From Streptococcus pseudopneumoniae (lineage in GTDB: Bacteria; Bacillota; Bacilli; Lactobacillales; Streptococcaceae): DNA of 64,000 nt. This document shows positions 29,801 through 38,109 of the stretch, piece by piece. Position numbers and translations under genes: made by a program. Below the pieces are notes generated by a model, which made no database searches, was not told the origin of the DNA, and saw nothing but the letters and a program-made list of their open reading frames with translations. The stretch covers positions 47,205 through 111,204 of the forward strand of contig NZ_JVFV01000012.1 of NCBI RefSeq assembly GCF_001073085.1, in the 5' to 3' direction. Numbering within the stretch: position 1 is the first letter of the stretch; each line of letters starts with the position of its first letter.

Positions 29801-30011
29801 AGCAGCTATTCATGAAGTTGCTACACACAAGGATGAACAGTCGCATGTAGCTCAAGCTATATCACCAGATAAGACTTATCAAGCACCTGCAAATCGTCAA
29901 AACATCCTCCCTGAAACCGGCGCTAAAGAAACTGCTACCCTTGCAAGCTTAGGAGCTGTAGGAGCACTTCTTGGTCTAGCTGCAATGGGAAGGAAAAAAG
30001 AAGACGAATAG
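23802..30011 (+). CDS. Wall-anchored serine protease / GH29 alpha-L-fucosidase fusion
   Basis: This 2069-residue secreted multi-enzyme has the following order. YSIRK-type signal (FSIRKLTVGVAS, residues 12-23). Chymotrypsin/V8-like protease, about 145-410, with triad His209 (VAHNF), Asp274 (NDLAL), Ser365 (LSGGG). A short GWYQ..RYYF repeat like choline-binding modules (about 420-460). Two MucBP-like domains (about 465-630). A GH29 fucosidase (about 650-980) with nucleophile Asp823 in VWMDGA. An F5/8C (CBM32-like) domain (about 980-1105). Two similar beta domains flanking a Calx-beta-like domain (about 1110-1520). Three 85-residue helical repeats. A G5-like domain (about 1840-1925). Four [12 protein letters not shown] repeats shared with the sialidases, and LPETG. 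It lies between nanK and nanR. It probably attacks fucosylated, sialylated mucin-type glycoproteins (inference). Confidence 0.88.
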   Translation: MMKQYFLEKGRIFSIRKLTVGVASVAVGLAFFASGNVAASELVTEPKLEVDSQAKEVADVDHEKEEAVKEEVTEKTEPAVEKVAEEGKTAEVAGDLLPEEIPDRAYPDTPVKKVDTAAIVSEKDSPQVETESILKAKEETPSEAGKENRAIINGGQDLKRINYEGQPATSATMVYSIFSSPLANGGSQRYLNSGSGIFVAPNVILTVAHNFLVKDADTNAGSIRGGDTAKFYYNVGSNTAKNNSLPTSGNTILFKEKDIHFWNKEKFGEGYKNDLALVVAPVPLSIASPNKAATFTPLAEHREYKAGEPVSTIGYPTDSTSPELKEPIVPGQLYKADGVVRDTEKYDENGAVGVTYRLTSVSGLSGGGIINGDGKVIGIHQRGTVDNANIAEKDRFGGGLVLSPEQLAWVKEIIDKYGVKGWYQGDNGNRYYFTPEGEMLRNKTAVIGENKYSFDESGVATLLEGVDYGRVVIEHLDQNDNPVKENDTFVEKTEVGTQFDYNYKTEIEKTDFFKKNKEKYEIVSIDGKAVNKQLKDAWEDDYSVVSKAPAGTRVIKVVYKVNKGSFDIHYRLKGTDQELATATVDNNDGKEYDVSFVHRFQAKEITGYRAVNASQEATIQHKGVNQVIFEYEKIEDPKPVTPATPVVDPKDEETEIGNYGPLPSKAQLDYHKEELAAFIHYGMNTYTNSEWGNGRENPQNFNPTNLDTDQWIKTLKDAGFKRTIMVVKHHDGFVIYPSKYTDHTVAASPWKDGKGDLLEEISKSATKYDMNMGVYLSPWDANNPKYHVSTEKEYNEYYLNQLKEILGNPKYGNKGKFIEVWMDGARGSGAQKVTYTFDEWFKYIKEAEGDIAIFSAQPTSVRWIGNERGIAGDPVWHKVKKAKITDDVKNEYLNHGDPEGDMYSVGEADVSIRSGWFYHDNQQPKSIKDLMDIYFKSVGRGTPLLLNIPPNKEGKFADADVARLQEFRATLDQMYATDFAKGATVTASSTRKNHLYQASNLTDGKDDTSWALSNDAKTGEFTVDLGQKRRFDVVELKEDIAKGQRISGFKVEVELNGRWVPYGEGSTVGYRRLVQGQPVEAQKIRVTITNSQATPILTNFSVYKTPSSIEKTDGYPLGLDYHSNTTADKANTTWYDESEGVRGTSMWTNQKDASVTYRFNGTKAYVVSTVDPNHGEMSVYVDGQKVADVQTNNAARKRSQMVYETDDLAPGEHTIKLVNKTGKAIATEGIYTLNNAGKGMFELKETTYEVQKGQPVTVTIKRVGGSKGAATVHVVTEPGTGVHGKVYKDTTADLTFQEGETEKTLTIPTIDFTEQADSIFDFKVKMTSASDEALLGFASEATIRVMKAELLQKDQVSHDDQASQLDYSPGWHHETNSSGKYQNTESWASFGRLTEEQKKNASVTAYFYGTGLEIKGFVDPGHGIYKVTLDGRRVEYQDGLGNASEYNGKKYFSGTAATRQGDQTLVRLTGLEEGWHAVTLQLDPKRNDTTKNIGIQVDQFITHGEDSALYTKEELLQAMKNWKDELDKFDQTSLKNTPEARQAFKSNLDKLSEQLSASDAKPQEVLKTATALQTILDKEENYGVEETPAQPEEPNYDKAMASLAEAIQNKTKELGDDKEAKKKLVELSEQALTAIEAAKTQDAVDKALQAALTSINQLQATPKEEPKPEQPAQPEEPKIDYDKAMASLAEAIQNKSKELGSDKEAKKKLVELSEQAIAAIEAAKTQDAVDKALQAALTSINQLQATPKEEPKPEQPAQPEEPKIDYDKAMASLAEAIQNKSKELGSDKEAKKKLVELSEQALTAIEAAKTQDAVDKALQAALTSINQLQATPKEEVKHSNLPTEGVKELSFTQPSLEVVEEAISFKTVKREDPTLPEGESRVTQVGRAGKERILTEVAPDGIRTEKLREVVEVAQDEIVLVGTKKEESGKTEAAIHEVPEFTGGVNGSEAAIHEVPEHTGSVNGSEAAVHRVPNFEGGVPGGAAPIHQVPGFAGGVNGSEAAIHEVATHKDEQSHVAQAISPDKTYQAPANRQNILPETGAKETATLASLGAVGALLGLAAMGRKKEDE
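28587..29310 (+). repeat. Three 255-base coding repeats in the fucosidase gene
   Basis: Copies begin at 28587, 28842 and 29097, exactly 255 bases apart, and encode 85-residue units starting YDKAMASLAEAIQNK and ending in a proline/glutamate linker. They are predicted to be helical bundles and are very similar at the base level, so copy number may vary between strains. Confidence 0.9.
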
Positions 30012-30141
30012 AATCTGTCAAACTCAAGAAATACTGTTGAGGAAGTATAGATTTTGTGGAACTTATTGCAGAATATTAAAGAAACTGCTGTAATAACTGT
30101 CCAAACTTTAGAGATTGAAACCAATAACTAATCTCAATTAT

Positions 30142-30198
30142 AAAAAGCGAGCAAAACGAGTTTTCTGAGAATCGGAATTACGTCTTGTTCGCTTTTTT
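30142..30198. terminator. Bidirectional terminator between the fucosidase gene and nanR
   Basis: AAAAAGCGAGCAAAACG pairs imperfectly with CGTCTTGTTCGCTTTTTT. A-run and T-run flanks let it serve both converging transcripts. The rest of the 313-base gap shows nothing further. Confidence 0.75.
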
Positions 30199-30324
30199 AT
30201 ATCAAGAATCAGGTGTAGAGTTCTATGTGCACCAGTCATCGGTTATAGGACTTGAGCAAACTAAAAACCAGCGACTTTAATCACTGGTTGCTAATTTGAT
30301 TGTTCACCTGAAAGGGATGAAGGC

Positions 30325-31170
30325 TTATCTAGACCTTCTATTTCTACGATAGCCGTTTAGTTTTTTATTTTCCCAATAACTGTTAAAGATTTTTTCTTTA
30401 CTTTCACGATCAATTTCTAGGAAATAAGCATAGAGTAGATCGATTAAGATCAACATAGGAAGTTGGGCAGAAATGCGTTGGATATAGGAAGCCTGACTCT
30501 GGCTTGCTACTAATACAGTTTCTGTGAAGTCCTGAGTTTCCTTGCTAGGCGTACTAGTGAAAAGAATAGTTCTAGCCCCCATGTCTTGAGCGTCTAGTAG
30601 ACTGTCAATGATGGATGGAGTTGTTCCTGAAAGGGAGAAACCAAAGACCAAACATTTTTCATCGATGATACTAGTTGTCCAGGCGAAACCATCTGGATCT
30701 GTTAAAGCTTCACAAACGACTCCAAGTCTCATGAAACGCAATTTCATCTCACGCGCGACTAGGCCAGAACTTCCAGTCCCAAAAAAATAGACGCGTTCTG
30801 ATTGATCAATCATTTGAGCGATGCGCTCCAGTTGGTCATCATCAATCAATTCTTGTGTCATTTCTCGGATATTTGTATAGCTTCTCAAGACTCTTTGTGT
30901 CAAAGGATTCATATCTTGTTGAGGAACGGAAAGGGTATCCTTTTGTTGTTGGTATTTGAAAATAAATTCCCGATAGCCCGTAAAGCCACATTTTTTGGCA
31001 AAACGAGTGAGAGCTGCCTGAGAAATATGAAGTTTTTGAGTGACCTGTTGAGAAGACAAGTCATCATGAATGGTATCTGCCTGCAAAAAATAGCGGGCAA
31101 TCTCTTGCTCTAAATCGGTCATTTCTTCAAAGTGAAGATCAATAATCGTAGAGATGTCTGGCTTGTTCAT
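30325..31170 (-). CDS. nanR: RpiR-family transcriptional regulator (NanR-like)
   Basis: This 281-residue protein has an N-terminal helix-turn-helix (about residues 1-77, with SSQQVTQKLHISQAALTRFAKK) and a C-terminal SIS sugar-phosphate-binding domain (about 110-240, with FFGTGSSGLVA and FGFSLSGTTPS). RpiR proteins at nan loci sense a pathway sugar phosphate and control the cluster; in pneumococcus the equivalent regulator activates it (family knowledge). It is transcribed opposite to the nan genes and ends the locus before pbp2B. AAGGAGTCCC precedes the start. Confidence 0.9.
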   Translation of the reverse strand: MNKPDISTIIDLHFEEMTDLEQEIARYFLQADTIHDDLSSQQVTQKLHISQAALTRFAKKCGFTGYREFIFKYQQQKDTLSVPQQDMNPLTQRVLRSYTNIREMTQELIDDDQLERIAQMIDQSERVYFFGTGSSGLVAREMKLRFMRLGVVCEALTDPDGFAWTTSIIDEKCLVFGFSLSGTTPSIIDSLLDAQDMGARTILFTSTPSKETQDFTETVLVASQSQASYIQRISAQLPMLILIDLLYAYFLEIDRESKEKIFNSYWENKKLNGYRRNRRSR

Positions 31171-31224
31171 GGGACTCCTTTGTAGTTATTTGTTAAACAT
31201 TATTTGTCAATAAAACCTAACAAA

Positions 31225-31250
31225 TAAAATAGCGCTTACTTCTATTATAC
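31225..31250 (-). promoter_or_regulatory. nanR promoter with cre-like site
   Basis: On the minus strand TATAAT (31249-31244) is followed by GAAGTAAGCGCTATTTT. The GTAAGCGCT core resembles cre and recurs (GTAAGCG) before the fucosidase gene. Catabolite repression or autoregulation is inferred. Confidence 0.6.
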
Positions 31251-31365
31251 CACAGTTGCTTTGTTTTGGGATAAAAAGAAAAAGTCTTTTCTTTTTCCAT
31301 AATTTTCTCTTCAAATTATGGTACAATGAAGATTGAGATTTTGATTAGAAATGAGATTGATTTGT

Positions 31366-33408
31366 ATGAGAAAATTCAATAGCCATTCGATACCGATTCG
31401 GCTTAATTTATTGTTTGCAATCGTTATTTTGCTTTTCATGACCATCATTGGTCGCTTGCTCTATATGCAAGTTTTGAACAAGGATTTTTATGAAACTAAG
31501 CTAGCATCAGCTAGCCAGACTAGGGTAACAACGAGTTCTGCTCGTGGAGAAATCTATGACGCAGCTGGAAAACCCTTGGTAGAAAATACCGTTAAACAAG
31601 TAGTGGCTTTCACACGAAGCAATAAGATGACGGCTGCAGATTTAAAGGATATTTCCACTAAACTCTTAACGTATGTAACAGTTACCTCGCCAGATTTGAC
31701 AGAACGTCAAATGGCTGATTATTATCTAGCAGATCCAGCTGTCTATAAAAAAACGGTAGAGGCTCTTCCTAAGGATAAGCGTTTTGATTCTGATGGTAAT
31801 CAACTTTCGGAGTCTCAACTCTATAACAATGCTGCTGAGAGTATCACTTCTGATCAACTGAACTATTCAGAGGATGAAAAGAAGGTTATCTACCTCTTTA
31901 ACCAGCTCAATGCAGTTGGTAATTTTGCGACAGGGAATATTCAAACCGATCCATTAAGTGACACACAGGTGGCCATCATTGCTTCAGCTTCCAAGGAATT
32001 ACCTGGTATTAGCATTTCAACTTCGTGGGATCGCAAGGTCCTTGAAACCTCTCTTGCTTCTATAGTGGGAAGTGTTTCAAGTGAAAAGTCAGGTCTTCCA
32101 GCTGAGGAAGTAGATGCCTATCTAAAAAAAGGTTATTCTCTCAATGACCGTGTTGGAACCTCTTACCTTGAGAAACAATATGAGGAAGTCCTACAAGGGA
32201 AACGTACTGTTAAGGAAATTCATCTCGACAAACATGGAGATATGGAAAGTGTAGAAAATATTGAGGAAGGTAGCAAGGGTAAAAATATCAAACTGACCAT
32301 TGATTTGGCCTTCCAAGATAGCGTAGACAGCCTCTTAAAGAGTTATTTTAATTCTGAACTTGCAAATGGTGGTGCTAAATACTCAGAAGGTGTTTATGCG
32401 GTAGCCCTTAATCCTAAGACAGGTGCTGTATTGGCAATGTCAGGAATTAAACACAATCTAGAAACAGGAGACTTGACACCAGACTCACTAGGAACAGTGA
32501 CCAATGTTTTTGTACCAGGGTCTGTCGTTAAGGCGGCAACCATCAGTTCTGGTTGGGAAAATGGGGTCTTGTCAGGCAACCAAACCTTGACAGACCAACC
32601 AATCGTCTTCCAAGGTTCTGCTCCTATCAATTCGTGGTATACCCCTTATTACGGTTCCTTCCCGGTTACAGCCGTTGAGGCTCTAGAATATTCATCAAAT
32701 GCCTACATGGTTCAAACTGCGCTAGGAATGATGGGTCAGACCTATCAACCAAATATGACAGTCAAAACCAACCAACTTGAGTCTGCTATGGGTAAACTTC
32801 GTGCTACCTTTGGAGAGTATGGACTAGGAGTTTCTACTGAGATTGACTTGCCAGATGAATCGACAGGATTTATCCCCCAAAAATTTGACTTGGCTAATTA
32901 TTTAACTAATGCTTTTGGCCAGTTTGACAACTACACACCGATGCAATTAGCCCAGTACGTTGCAACGATTGCTAACAATGGCGTTCGTCTAGCTCCACAT
33001 ATTGTCGAGGGAATATACGACAACAATGATAAGGGTGGCCTTGGGGAATTAATCCAAGCAATAGATACCAAGGAAATCAACAAGGTCAATATTTCTGAAT
33101 CAGATATGGCAATCTTGCACCAAGGATTTTACCAAGTATCGCATGGAACTAGTCCCCTTACGACAGGACGGGCGTTTTTAGATGGCGCCACTGTTTCTAT
33201 CAGTGGTAAGACCGGTACAGCTGAAAGCTATGTAGCTGGTGGTCAAGAAGCTAATAATACCAATGCTGTGGCCTATGCTCCAACAGAAAATCCTCAAATT
33301 GCAGTTGCAGTAGTCTTTCCTCATAATACCAATTTAACCAAAAATGTTGGGCCAGCAATTGCTCGCGACATTATCAATCTATACAACCAACACCATCCAA
33401 TGAATTAG
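31366..33408 (+). CDS. pbp2B: Penicillin-binding protein 2B
   Basis: This class B transpeptidase of the elongation machinery is 680 residues when started at 31366; an ATG 15 bases earlier is also used in annotations. It has an N-terminal membrane anchor (about 12-35), a dimerisation domain and a transpeptidase domain. The catalytic Ser386 is in SVVK, SSN is at 443-445 and KTG at 615-617, exactly pneumococcal numbering. The residue after SSN is Ala446 (codon GCC at 32701), where susceptible pneumococci have Thr. The loop after KTG reads [10 protein letters not shown], also different from the susceptible form I recall. Mosaic origin is likely. recR follows after ten bases. Confidence 0.95.
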   Translation: MRKFNSHSIPIRLNLLFAIVILLFMTIIGRLLYMQVLNKDFYETKLASASQTRVTTSSARGEIYDAAGKPLVENTVKQVVAFTRSNKMTAADLKDISTKLLTYVTVTSPDLTERQMADYYLADPAVYKKTVEALPKDKRFDSDGNQLSESQLYNNAAESITSDQLNYSEDEKKVIYLFNQLNAVGNFATGNIQTDPLSDTQVAIIASASKELPGISISTSWDRKVLETSLASIVGSVSSEKSGLPAEEVDAYLKKGYSLNDRVGTSYLEKQYEEVLQGKRTVKEIHLDKHGDMESVENIEEGSKGKNIKLTIDLAFQDSVDSLLKSYFNSELANGGAKYSEGVYAVALNPKTGAVLAMSGIKHNLETGDLTPDSLGTVTNVFVPGSVVKAATISSGWENGVLSGNQTLTDQPIVFQGSAPINSWYTPYYGSFPVTAVEALEYSSNAYMVQTALGMMGQTYQPNMTVKTNQLESAMGKLRATFGEYGLGVSTEIDLPDESTGFIPQKFDLANYLTNAFGQFDNYTPMQLAQYVATIANNGVRLAPHIVEGIYDNNDKGGLGELIQAIDTKEINKVNISESDMAILHQGFYQVSHGTSPLTTGRAFLDGATVSISGKTGTAESYVAGGQEANNTNAVAYAPTENPQIAVAVVFPHNTNLTKNVGPAIARDIINLYNQHHPMN

Positions 33409-33418
33409 AAAGGAAGCC

Positions 33419-34015
33419 ATGCTTTATCCAACACCTATTGCTAAGTTGATTGACAGTTATTCCAAACTTCCTGGTATTGGGATTAAGACAGCAACCCGTC
33501 TAGCCTTTTATACTATTGGAATGCCGGATGATGACGTCAACGAATTTGCTAAAAATCTCCTTTCAGCTAAAAGAGAGTTGACTTATTGCTCTATTTGTGG
33601 ACGTTTGACAGACGAGGATCCTTGCTCTATCTGTACTGATCCTAGCCGAGATCAGTCAACGATTCTGGTCCTTGAGGATAGTCGCGATGTCGCTGCCATG
33701 GAAAATATCCAAGAGTACCACGGACTTTACCATGTCTTACACGGCTTGATTTCCCCTATGAATGGGATTAGCCCAGATGACATCAATCTCAAGAGTCTCA
33801 TGACGCGCCTCATGGATAGCGAGGTTTCAGAGGTCATCGTAGCCACCAATGCAACTGCTGATGGTGAGGCGACTTCCATGTATATCTCTCGACTTCTCAA
33901 ACCCGCAGGGATCAAGGTTACTCGTCTAGCGCGAGGTCTAGCAGTCGGAGCTGATATCGAATATGCGGACGAAGTAACGCTCTTAAGAGCTATCGAAAAT
34001 CGTACAGAACTCTAG
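33419..34015 (+). CDS. recR: Recombination mediator RecR
   Basis: This 198-residue RecR has an N-terminal helix-hairpin-helix ([15 protein letters not shown]), a four-cysteine zinc finger ([16 protein letters not shown], about residues 57-72), a TOPRIM domain ([10 protein letters not shown]) and a Walker-like C-terminal segment. It works with RecO to load RecA on single-stranded DNA. GAAAGGAAGCC precedes the ATG. The order pbp2B-recR-ddl-murF matches pneumococcus. Confidence 0.96.
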   Translation: MLYPTPIAKLIDSYSKLPGIGIKTATRLAFYTIGMPDDDVNEFAKNLLSAKRELTYCSICGRLTDEDPCSICTDPSRDQSTILVLEDSRDVAAMENIQEYHGLYHVLHGLISPMNGISPDDINLKSLMTRLMDSEVSEVIVATNATADGEATSMYISRLLKPAGIKVTRLARGLAVGADIEYADEVTLLRAIENRTEL

Positions 34016-34069
34016 TCTGTAAGGTTAAGGATAGATGCAATGAACTAGCAGATAATCATTTAAAAGTAC

Positions 34070-34106
34070 AAAGAGCCTGAATCCCATTTTGATTCAGGCT
34101 CTTTTC
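34070..34106 (+). terminator. Terminator after recR
   Basis: AAGAGCCTGAATC pairs with GATTCAGGCTCTT around a short loop and is followed by TTCTTGTTTTTT. It closes pbp2B-recR. Confidence 0.9.
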
Positions 34107-34190
34107 TTGTTTTTTGCTGTACAAGTTTAAAAAAAATGACAAATATGATATACTAAAGACGAGTATTCTATTAGAATTGGAACAAATCAT

Positions 34191-35234
34191 ATGAAACAAA
34201 CAATTATTCTATTATATGGTGGACGCAGTGCAGAGCGTGAAGTGTCTGTCTTGTCAGCTGAGAGTGTCATGCGTGCGGTTAACTATGATCGTTTCGCAGT
34301 CAAAACCTTCTTTATCAGCCAGTCCGGTGATTTCATCAAAACCCAAGAATTTACCCAAACTCCTGGACAAGATGAACGTCTCATGACCAATGAAACGATT
34401 GATTGGGACAAGAAAATTGCTCCAAGTGCTATCTACGAAGAAGGAGCTGTTGTCTTTCCAGTTCTTCATGGACCTATGGGAGAAGATGGTTCTGTTCAAG
34501 GTTTCTTAGAAGTCTTGAAAATACCTTATGTCGGTTGTAACATCCTATCTTCAAGTCTTGCCATGGATAAAATCACAACTAAGCGTGTATTGGAATCTGC
34601 TGGGATTGCCCAAGTTCCTTACGTAGCGATTGTTGAAGGGGATGACTTGGCTTCTAAGATTGCAGAAGTTGAAGACAAATTAAACTATCCAGTCTTTACC
34701 AAACCATCCAATATGGGTTCTAGTGTTGGTATTTCTAAGTCTGAAAATAAAGAGGAACTTCGCCAAGCTTTAGAGCTTGCCTTCAAGTACGATAGTCGTG
34801 TCTTGGTAGAACAAGGGGTAAATGCCCGTGAAATCGAGGTTGGACTTTTAGGAAACTATGATGTCAAGAGCACTCTTCCTGGTGAAGTTGTCAAAGACGT
34901 AGCCTTCTATGACTATGATGCCAAGTATATCGATAACAAGATTACTATGGATATTCCAGCTAAGATTAGTGACGATGTGGTAGCAGTCATGCGTAAAAAT
35001 GCAGAAACTGCCTTCCGTGCTATCGGTGGACTTGGATTGTCGCGTTGCGACTTCTTCTATACAGATAAGGGGGAAGTTTTCCTAAATGAGTTAAATACCA
35101 TGCCAGGCTTCACTCAATGGTCTATGTATCCCTTGCTTTGGGACAATATGGGAATTTCTTATCCAGAATTAATCGAACGTTTGGTTGACCTTGCTAAGGA
35201 AAGTTTTGACAAGCGTGAAGCGCACCTATTGTAA
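34191..35234 (+). CDS. ddl: D-alanine--D-alanine ligase
   Basis: This 347-residue ATP-grasp enzyme joins two D-Ala for the peptidoglycan stem. Visible motifs are [13 protein letters not shown] at the N-terminus, [23 protein letters not shown] and the metal/ATP site [14 protein letters not shown]. It has its own TATACT promoter element (about 34150) and is followed by a hairpin and murF. Confidence 0.96.
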   Translation: MKQTIILLYGGRSAEREVSVLSAESVMRAVNYDRFAVKTFFISQSGDFIKTQEFTQTPGQDERLMTNETIDWDKKIAPSAIYEEGAVVFPVLHGPMGEDGSVQGFLEVLKIPYVGCNILSSSLAMDKITTKRVLESAGIAQVPYVAIVEGDDLASKIAEVEDKLNYPVFTKPSNMGSSVGISKSENKEELRQALELAFKYDSRVLVEQGVNAREIEVGLLGNYDVKSTLPGEVVKDVAFYDYDAKYIDNKITMDIPAKISDDVVAVMRKNAETAFRAIGGLGLSRCDFFYTDKGEVFLNELNTMPGFTQWSMYPLLWDNMGISYPELIERLVDLAKESFDKREAHLL

Positions 35235-35243
35235 AGACAGACA

Positions 35244-35276
35244 TAAGGGCGAGGAAGGACTCCTTGCCCCTTTTTA
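35244..35276 (+). terminator. Hairpin between ddl and murF
   Basis: AAGGGCGAGGA pairs with TCCTTGCCCCTT, followed by TTTT. It ends just before the murF ribosome site (AAAGGAG), so it may attenuate rather than stop transcription. Confidence 0.7.
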
Positions 35277-35287
35277 AAGGAGTAAAC

Positions 35288-36661
35288 ATGAAACTTACGA
35301 TTCACGAAGTTGCACGTGCCGTCGGTGCAAAAAATGATGTGACAAGCTATGCGGATATCCCACTAGTCAAGGCAGAGTTTGATAGTCGTTTGATTGGAGC
35401 TGGGGATTTATTTGTGCCACTCAAGGGGGCGCGTGATGGACATGATTTTATCGAGACAGCCTTTGAAAATGGCGCTGCTGTAACCCTGTCAGAAAAGGAA
35501 GTGGCAGATCATCCATACATTTTAGTAGATGATGTATTGACAGCCTTTCAAGCTCTCGCAGCCTATTACCTTCAAAAGACAGGTGTCGATGTCTTTGCCG
35601 TTACAGGTTCGAACGGTAAGACTACTACCAAAGATATGTTGGCCCATTTGCTTTCTACAAGCTACAAAACTTACAAAACACAAGGAAATTACAATAACGA
35701 GATTGGACTGCCTTATACAGTTCTCCATATGCCAGATGCTACTGAAAAGTTGGTCTTGGAGATGGGTCAGGATCACTTGGGAGATATCCATCTTTTGTCT
35801 GAATTGGCTCATCCAAAGACAGCTATTGTGACTCTGGTCGGAGAGGCACATTTGGCCTTCTTCAAGGACCGTTCTGAGATTGCCAAAGGTAAATTACAGA
35901 TTGCTGATGGTATGGAGAAAGGTAGCTTACTTTTGGCGCCATCTGATCCCATTGTAGAGGATTATCTACCTGCTGATAAAAAAGTAGTTCGTTTTGGTCC
36001 AGGTGCAGAACTAGAAATTACAGACTTAATAGAGCGTAAGGATAGCCTGACTTTCAAGGCTAATTTCTTGGAGCAAGCTATTGATTTGCCAGTAACTGGT
36101 AAGTACAATGCGACCAATGCTATGATAGCTTCTTACGTTGCCCTGCAAGAAGGAGTGACGGAGGAGCAGATTGGTCAAGCCTTCCAGGATCTAGAATTGA
36201 CCCGCAATCGTACCGAGTGGAAAAAAGCTGCCAATGGAGCAGATATCCTATCAGATGTTTACAATGCCAATCCAACTGCTATGAAGTTGATTTTAGAGAC
36301 TTTCTCTGCTATTCCAGCTAATGAAGGTGGTAAGAAAATCGCAGTTCTGGCGGACATGAAAGAACTTGGAGGCCAGTCTGTTCAACTTCATAATCAAATG
36401 ATTTTGAGCATTACACCTGATGCCCTTGATACCGTAATTTTCTACGGTGAAGACATCGCTGACTTGGCTCAACTAGCCAGTCAAATGTTCCCAATCGGCC
36501 ATGTGTACTACTTCAAGAAAACAGCCGATGAAGACCAGTTTGAAGCCATGGTCAAACAAGTCAAGGAAAGTCTTGGCGCACATGACCAGATTCTGCTTAA
36601 AGGTTCCAACTCTATGAATCTAGCCAAGCTAGTAGAAAGCCTAGAAAATGAGCACAACTGA
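35288..36661 (+). CDS. murF: UDP-MurNAc-tripeptide--D-alanyl-D-alanine ligase
   Basis: This 457-residue Mur ligase adds the D-Ala-D-Ala made by Ddl to the UDP-MurNAc tripeptide. The ATP loop is VTGSNGKTTTKD. The central NNEIGLP segment and the LTRNRTEWK and DVYNANPTAM motifs are typical. I chose ATG 35288 because AAAGGAG lies seven bases upstream. An in-frame TTG at 35264 lies in the preceding hairpin. The end overlaps the next gene by 14 bases. Confidence 0.95.
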   Translation: MKLTIHEVARAVGAKNDVTSYADIPLVKAEFDSRLIGAGDLFVPLKGARDGHDFIETAFENGAAVTLSEKEVADHPYILVDDVLTAFQALAAYYLQKTGVDVFAVTGSNGKTTTKDMLAHLLSTSYKTYKTQGNYNNEIGLPYTVLHMPDATEKLVLEMGQDHLGDIHLLSELAHPKTAIVTLVGEAHLAFFKDRSEIAKGKLQIADGMEKGSLLLAPSDPIVEDYLPADKKVVRFGPGAELEITDLIERKDSLTFKANFLEQAIDLPVTGKYNATNAMIASYVALQEGVTEEQIGQAFQDLELTRNRTEWKKAANGADILSDVYNANPTAMKLILETFSAIPANEGGKKIAVLADMKELGGQSVQLHNQMILSITPDALDTVIFYGEDIADLAQLASQMFPIGHVYYFKKTADEDQFEAMVKQVKESLGAHDQILLKGSNSMNLAKLVESLENEHN

Positions 36662-37259
36662 TTTCGCCAAAGCTATTCAGAGAATGTTAGCTATCACTGA
36701 TACTGGGTTGACCTATTCCAAGGATCCTTATGACCGTGAACGTTATGAGGATTTACGTCAGATTTTATGGAGTGTCTTGCAGGATCAAACAGAGCTTGAT
36801 CAAGAGGAATTGACTGCAATTTTAAAACCAACAGGTAGCTATGCAACTCCCTTGATGGATGTAAGGGCATGGATTGTTCAAAATCAGAAGATTTGCCTGG
36901 TTAGAGGGCAAGGAGAGGATACTTGGGCATTACCTGGTGGTTTTGGCGAGGTAGGATATTCTCCCAAGGAAAATATCCGAAAAGAAGTTCAGGAAGAAAC
37001 AGGATTTACGGCAGAAGTAGGCTCTTTATTGGCAGTTTTTGATACCAACCGCTTTCAACTTCAGAACAAACAGTATGCCAAGTTCGTCTTTGACTGTCAG
37101 TTATTGGATGGTCAATTTCAAGAAAATCAAGAAATTGCAGAACTTGAATTTTTTGATATCAAGAATCTCCCACCCCTATCTGAAAAACGAATAACCAAAG
37201 AACAAATGGAAATTCTATGGCAGGTCTATCAGGGTGAGCGGAAACAATATGTTGATTAG
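36648..37259 (+). CDS. NUDIX hydrolase with N-terminal helical domain
   Basis: This 203-residue protein has a helical N-terminal domain (about residues 1-60, NUDIX_N type) and a NUDIX fold (about 68-195). The NUDIX box is recognisable (PGGFGEVGYSPKENIR then KEVQEETGF), but the first consensus Glu is Tyr and Arg is Lys. The EExG metal-binding core is intact. Such proteins hydrolyse nucleotide-diphosphate sugars, often ADP-ribose; the substrate here is unknown. It overlaps murF by 14 bases and is probably co-transcribed. Confidence 0.85.
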   Translation: MSTTDFAKAIQRMLAITDTGLTYSKDPYDRERYEDLRQILWSVLQDQTELDQEELTAILKPTGSYATPLMDVRAWIVQNQKICLVRGQGEDTWALPGGFGEVGYSPKENIRKEVQEETGFTAEVGSLLAVFDTNRFQLQNKQYAKFVFDCQLLDGQFQENQEIAELEFFDIKNLPPLSEKRITKEQMEILWQVYQGERKQYVD

Positions 37260-37381
37260 AAGCTTTGTTTTATCTTAAGGCCACTAGCTTCTTTGGAACA
37301 CAAAAATATTAGAAATAAATATAAGCTAGGCTCTATAAAAATCAGTAAGAGATTGGCTTATATGAAAATGAGGAAAGTTAC

Positions 37382-38089
37382 ATGAATTTTTGGGATGCTT
37401 TATTTAGCACGCAGCCGACGGAGCCACCCCAATTTGACCTTCTTTGGTATGGAAGTCTATTTACCTTATTAGCATTGACTGTATTTCTTGCCTACCGTTA
37501 TGGTGAGAAAAAAGTCTGTCAGCGATTTTTCCAGATTTTACAGGCGGTACAGCTAATCCTGCTCTACGGTTGGTATTTGGTAAATCATATGCCTTTGACA
37601 GAAAGTCTACCCTTTTATCATTGCCGTCTGGCAATGTTTGTAGTGCTTTTGCTTCCTGGTGTTTCTAGAGTCAAACAGTATTTTGCTGTATTGGGAACCT
37701 TTGGACCTTTGGCAGCTTTTATTTATCCAGTGCCAGATCCCTATCCCTTCCCACACATCGCTATCCTGTCCTTTATTTTCGGACACTTAGCCCTTCTTGG
37801 AAATTCCTTGATTTATCTTTTGAAGGACTACGATGCTAGCTTATTGGACTTCAAACGAATCCTAATTATCACGTCTTCGCTCAATGCCTTGATTTTCGTG
37901 GTTAATTTAGTAACAGGTGGAGATTATGGATTTTTGACAAGACCACCATTGGTTGGAGACCACGGTCGTTTGATCAATTATCTAGTGGTAACGCTATTCT
38001 TGACTTGCGCTATTTACTTAGTCTCTAAAATTTTTCAGACAATCCTTCAGGAGCAGGCAGAAAAAAGGTTGAGAATCTGGCAGAAATAA
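37382..38089 (+). CDS. YwaF / TIGR02206 family membrane protein
   Basis: This 235-residue integral membrane protein has about six or seven hydrophobic helices. The family pattern LPFYHCRLAMFVVLLL appears in the middle, and a GDYGFLTRPP motif lies in the C-terminal part. The family is widespread in Firmicutes and its function is unknown. It is preceded by ATGAGGAAAG and followed by the rplM promoter. Confidence 0.8.
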   Translation: MNFWDALFSTQPTEPPQFDLLWYGSLFTLLALTVFLAYRYGEKKVCQRFFQILQAVQLILLYGWYLVNHMPLTESLPFYHCRLAMFVVLLLPGVSRVKQYFAVLGTFGPLAAFIYPVPDPYPFPHIAILSFIFGHLALLGNSLIYLLKDYDASLLDFKRILIITSSLNALIFVVNLVTGGDYGFLTRPPLVGDHGRLINYLVVTLFLTCAIYLVSKIFQTILQEQAEKRLRIWQK

Positions 38090-38109
38090 AAAAATATTTT
38101 CCCAATCTC

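Noticed and set aside
35264..35287. TTG start for murF
   Set aside because: It lies in the hairpin after ddl. ATG 35288 has AAAGGAG at the proper distance.
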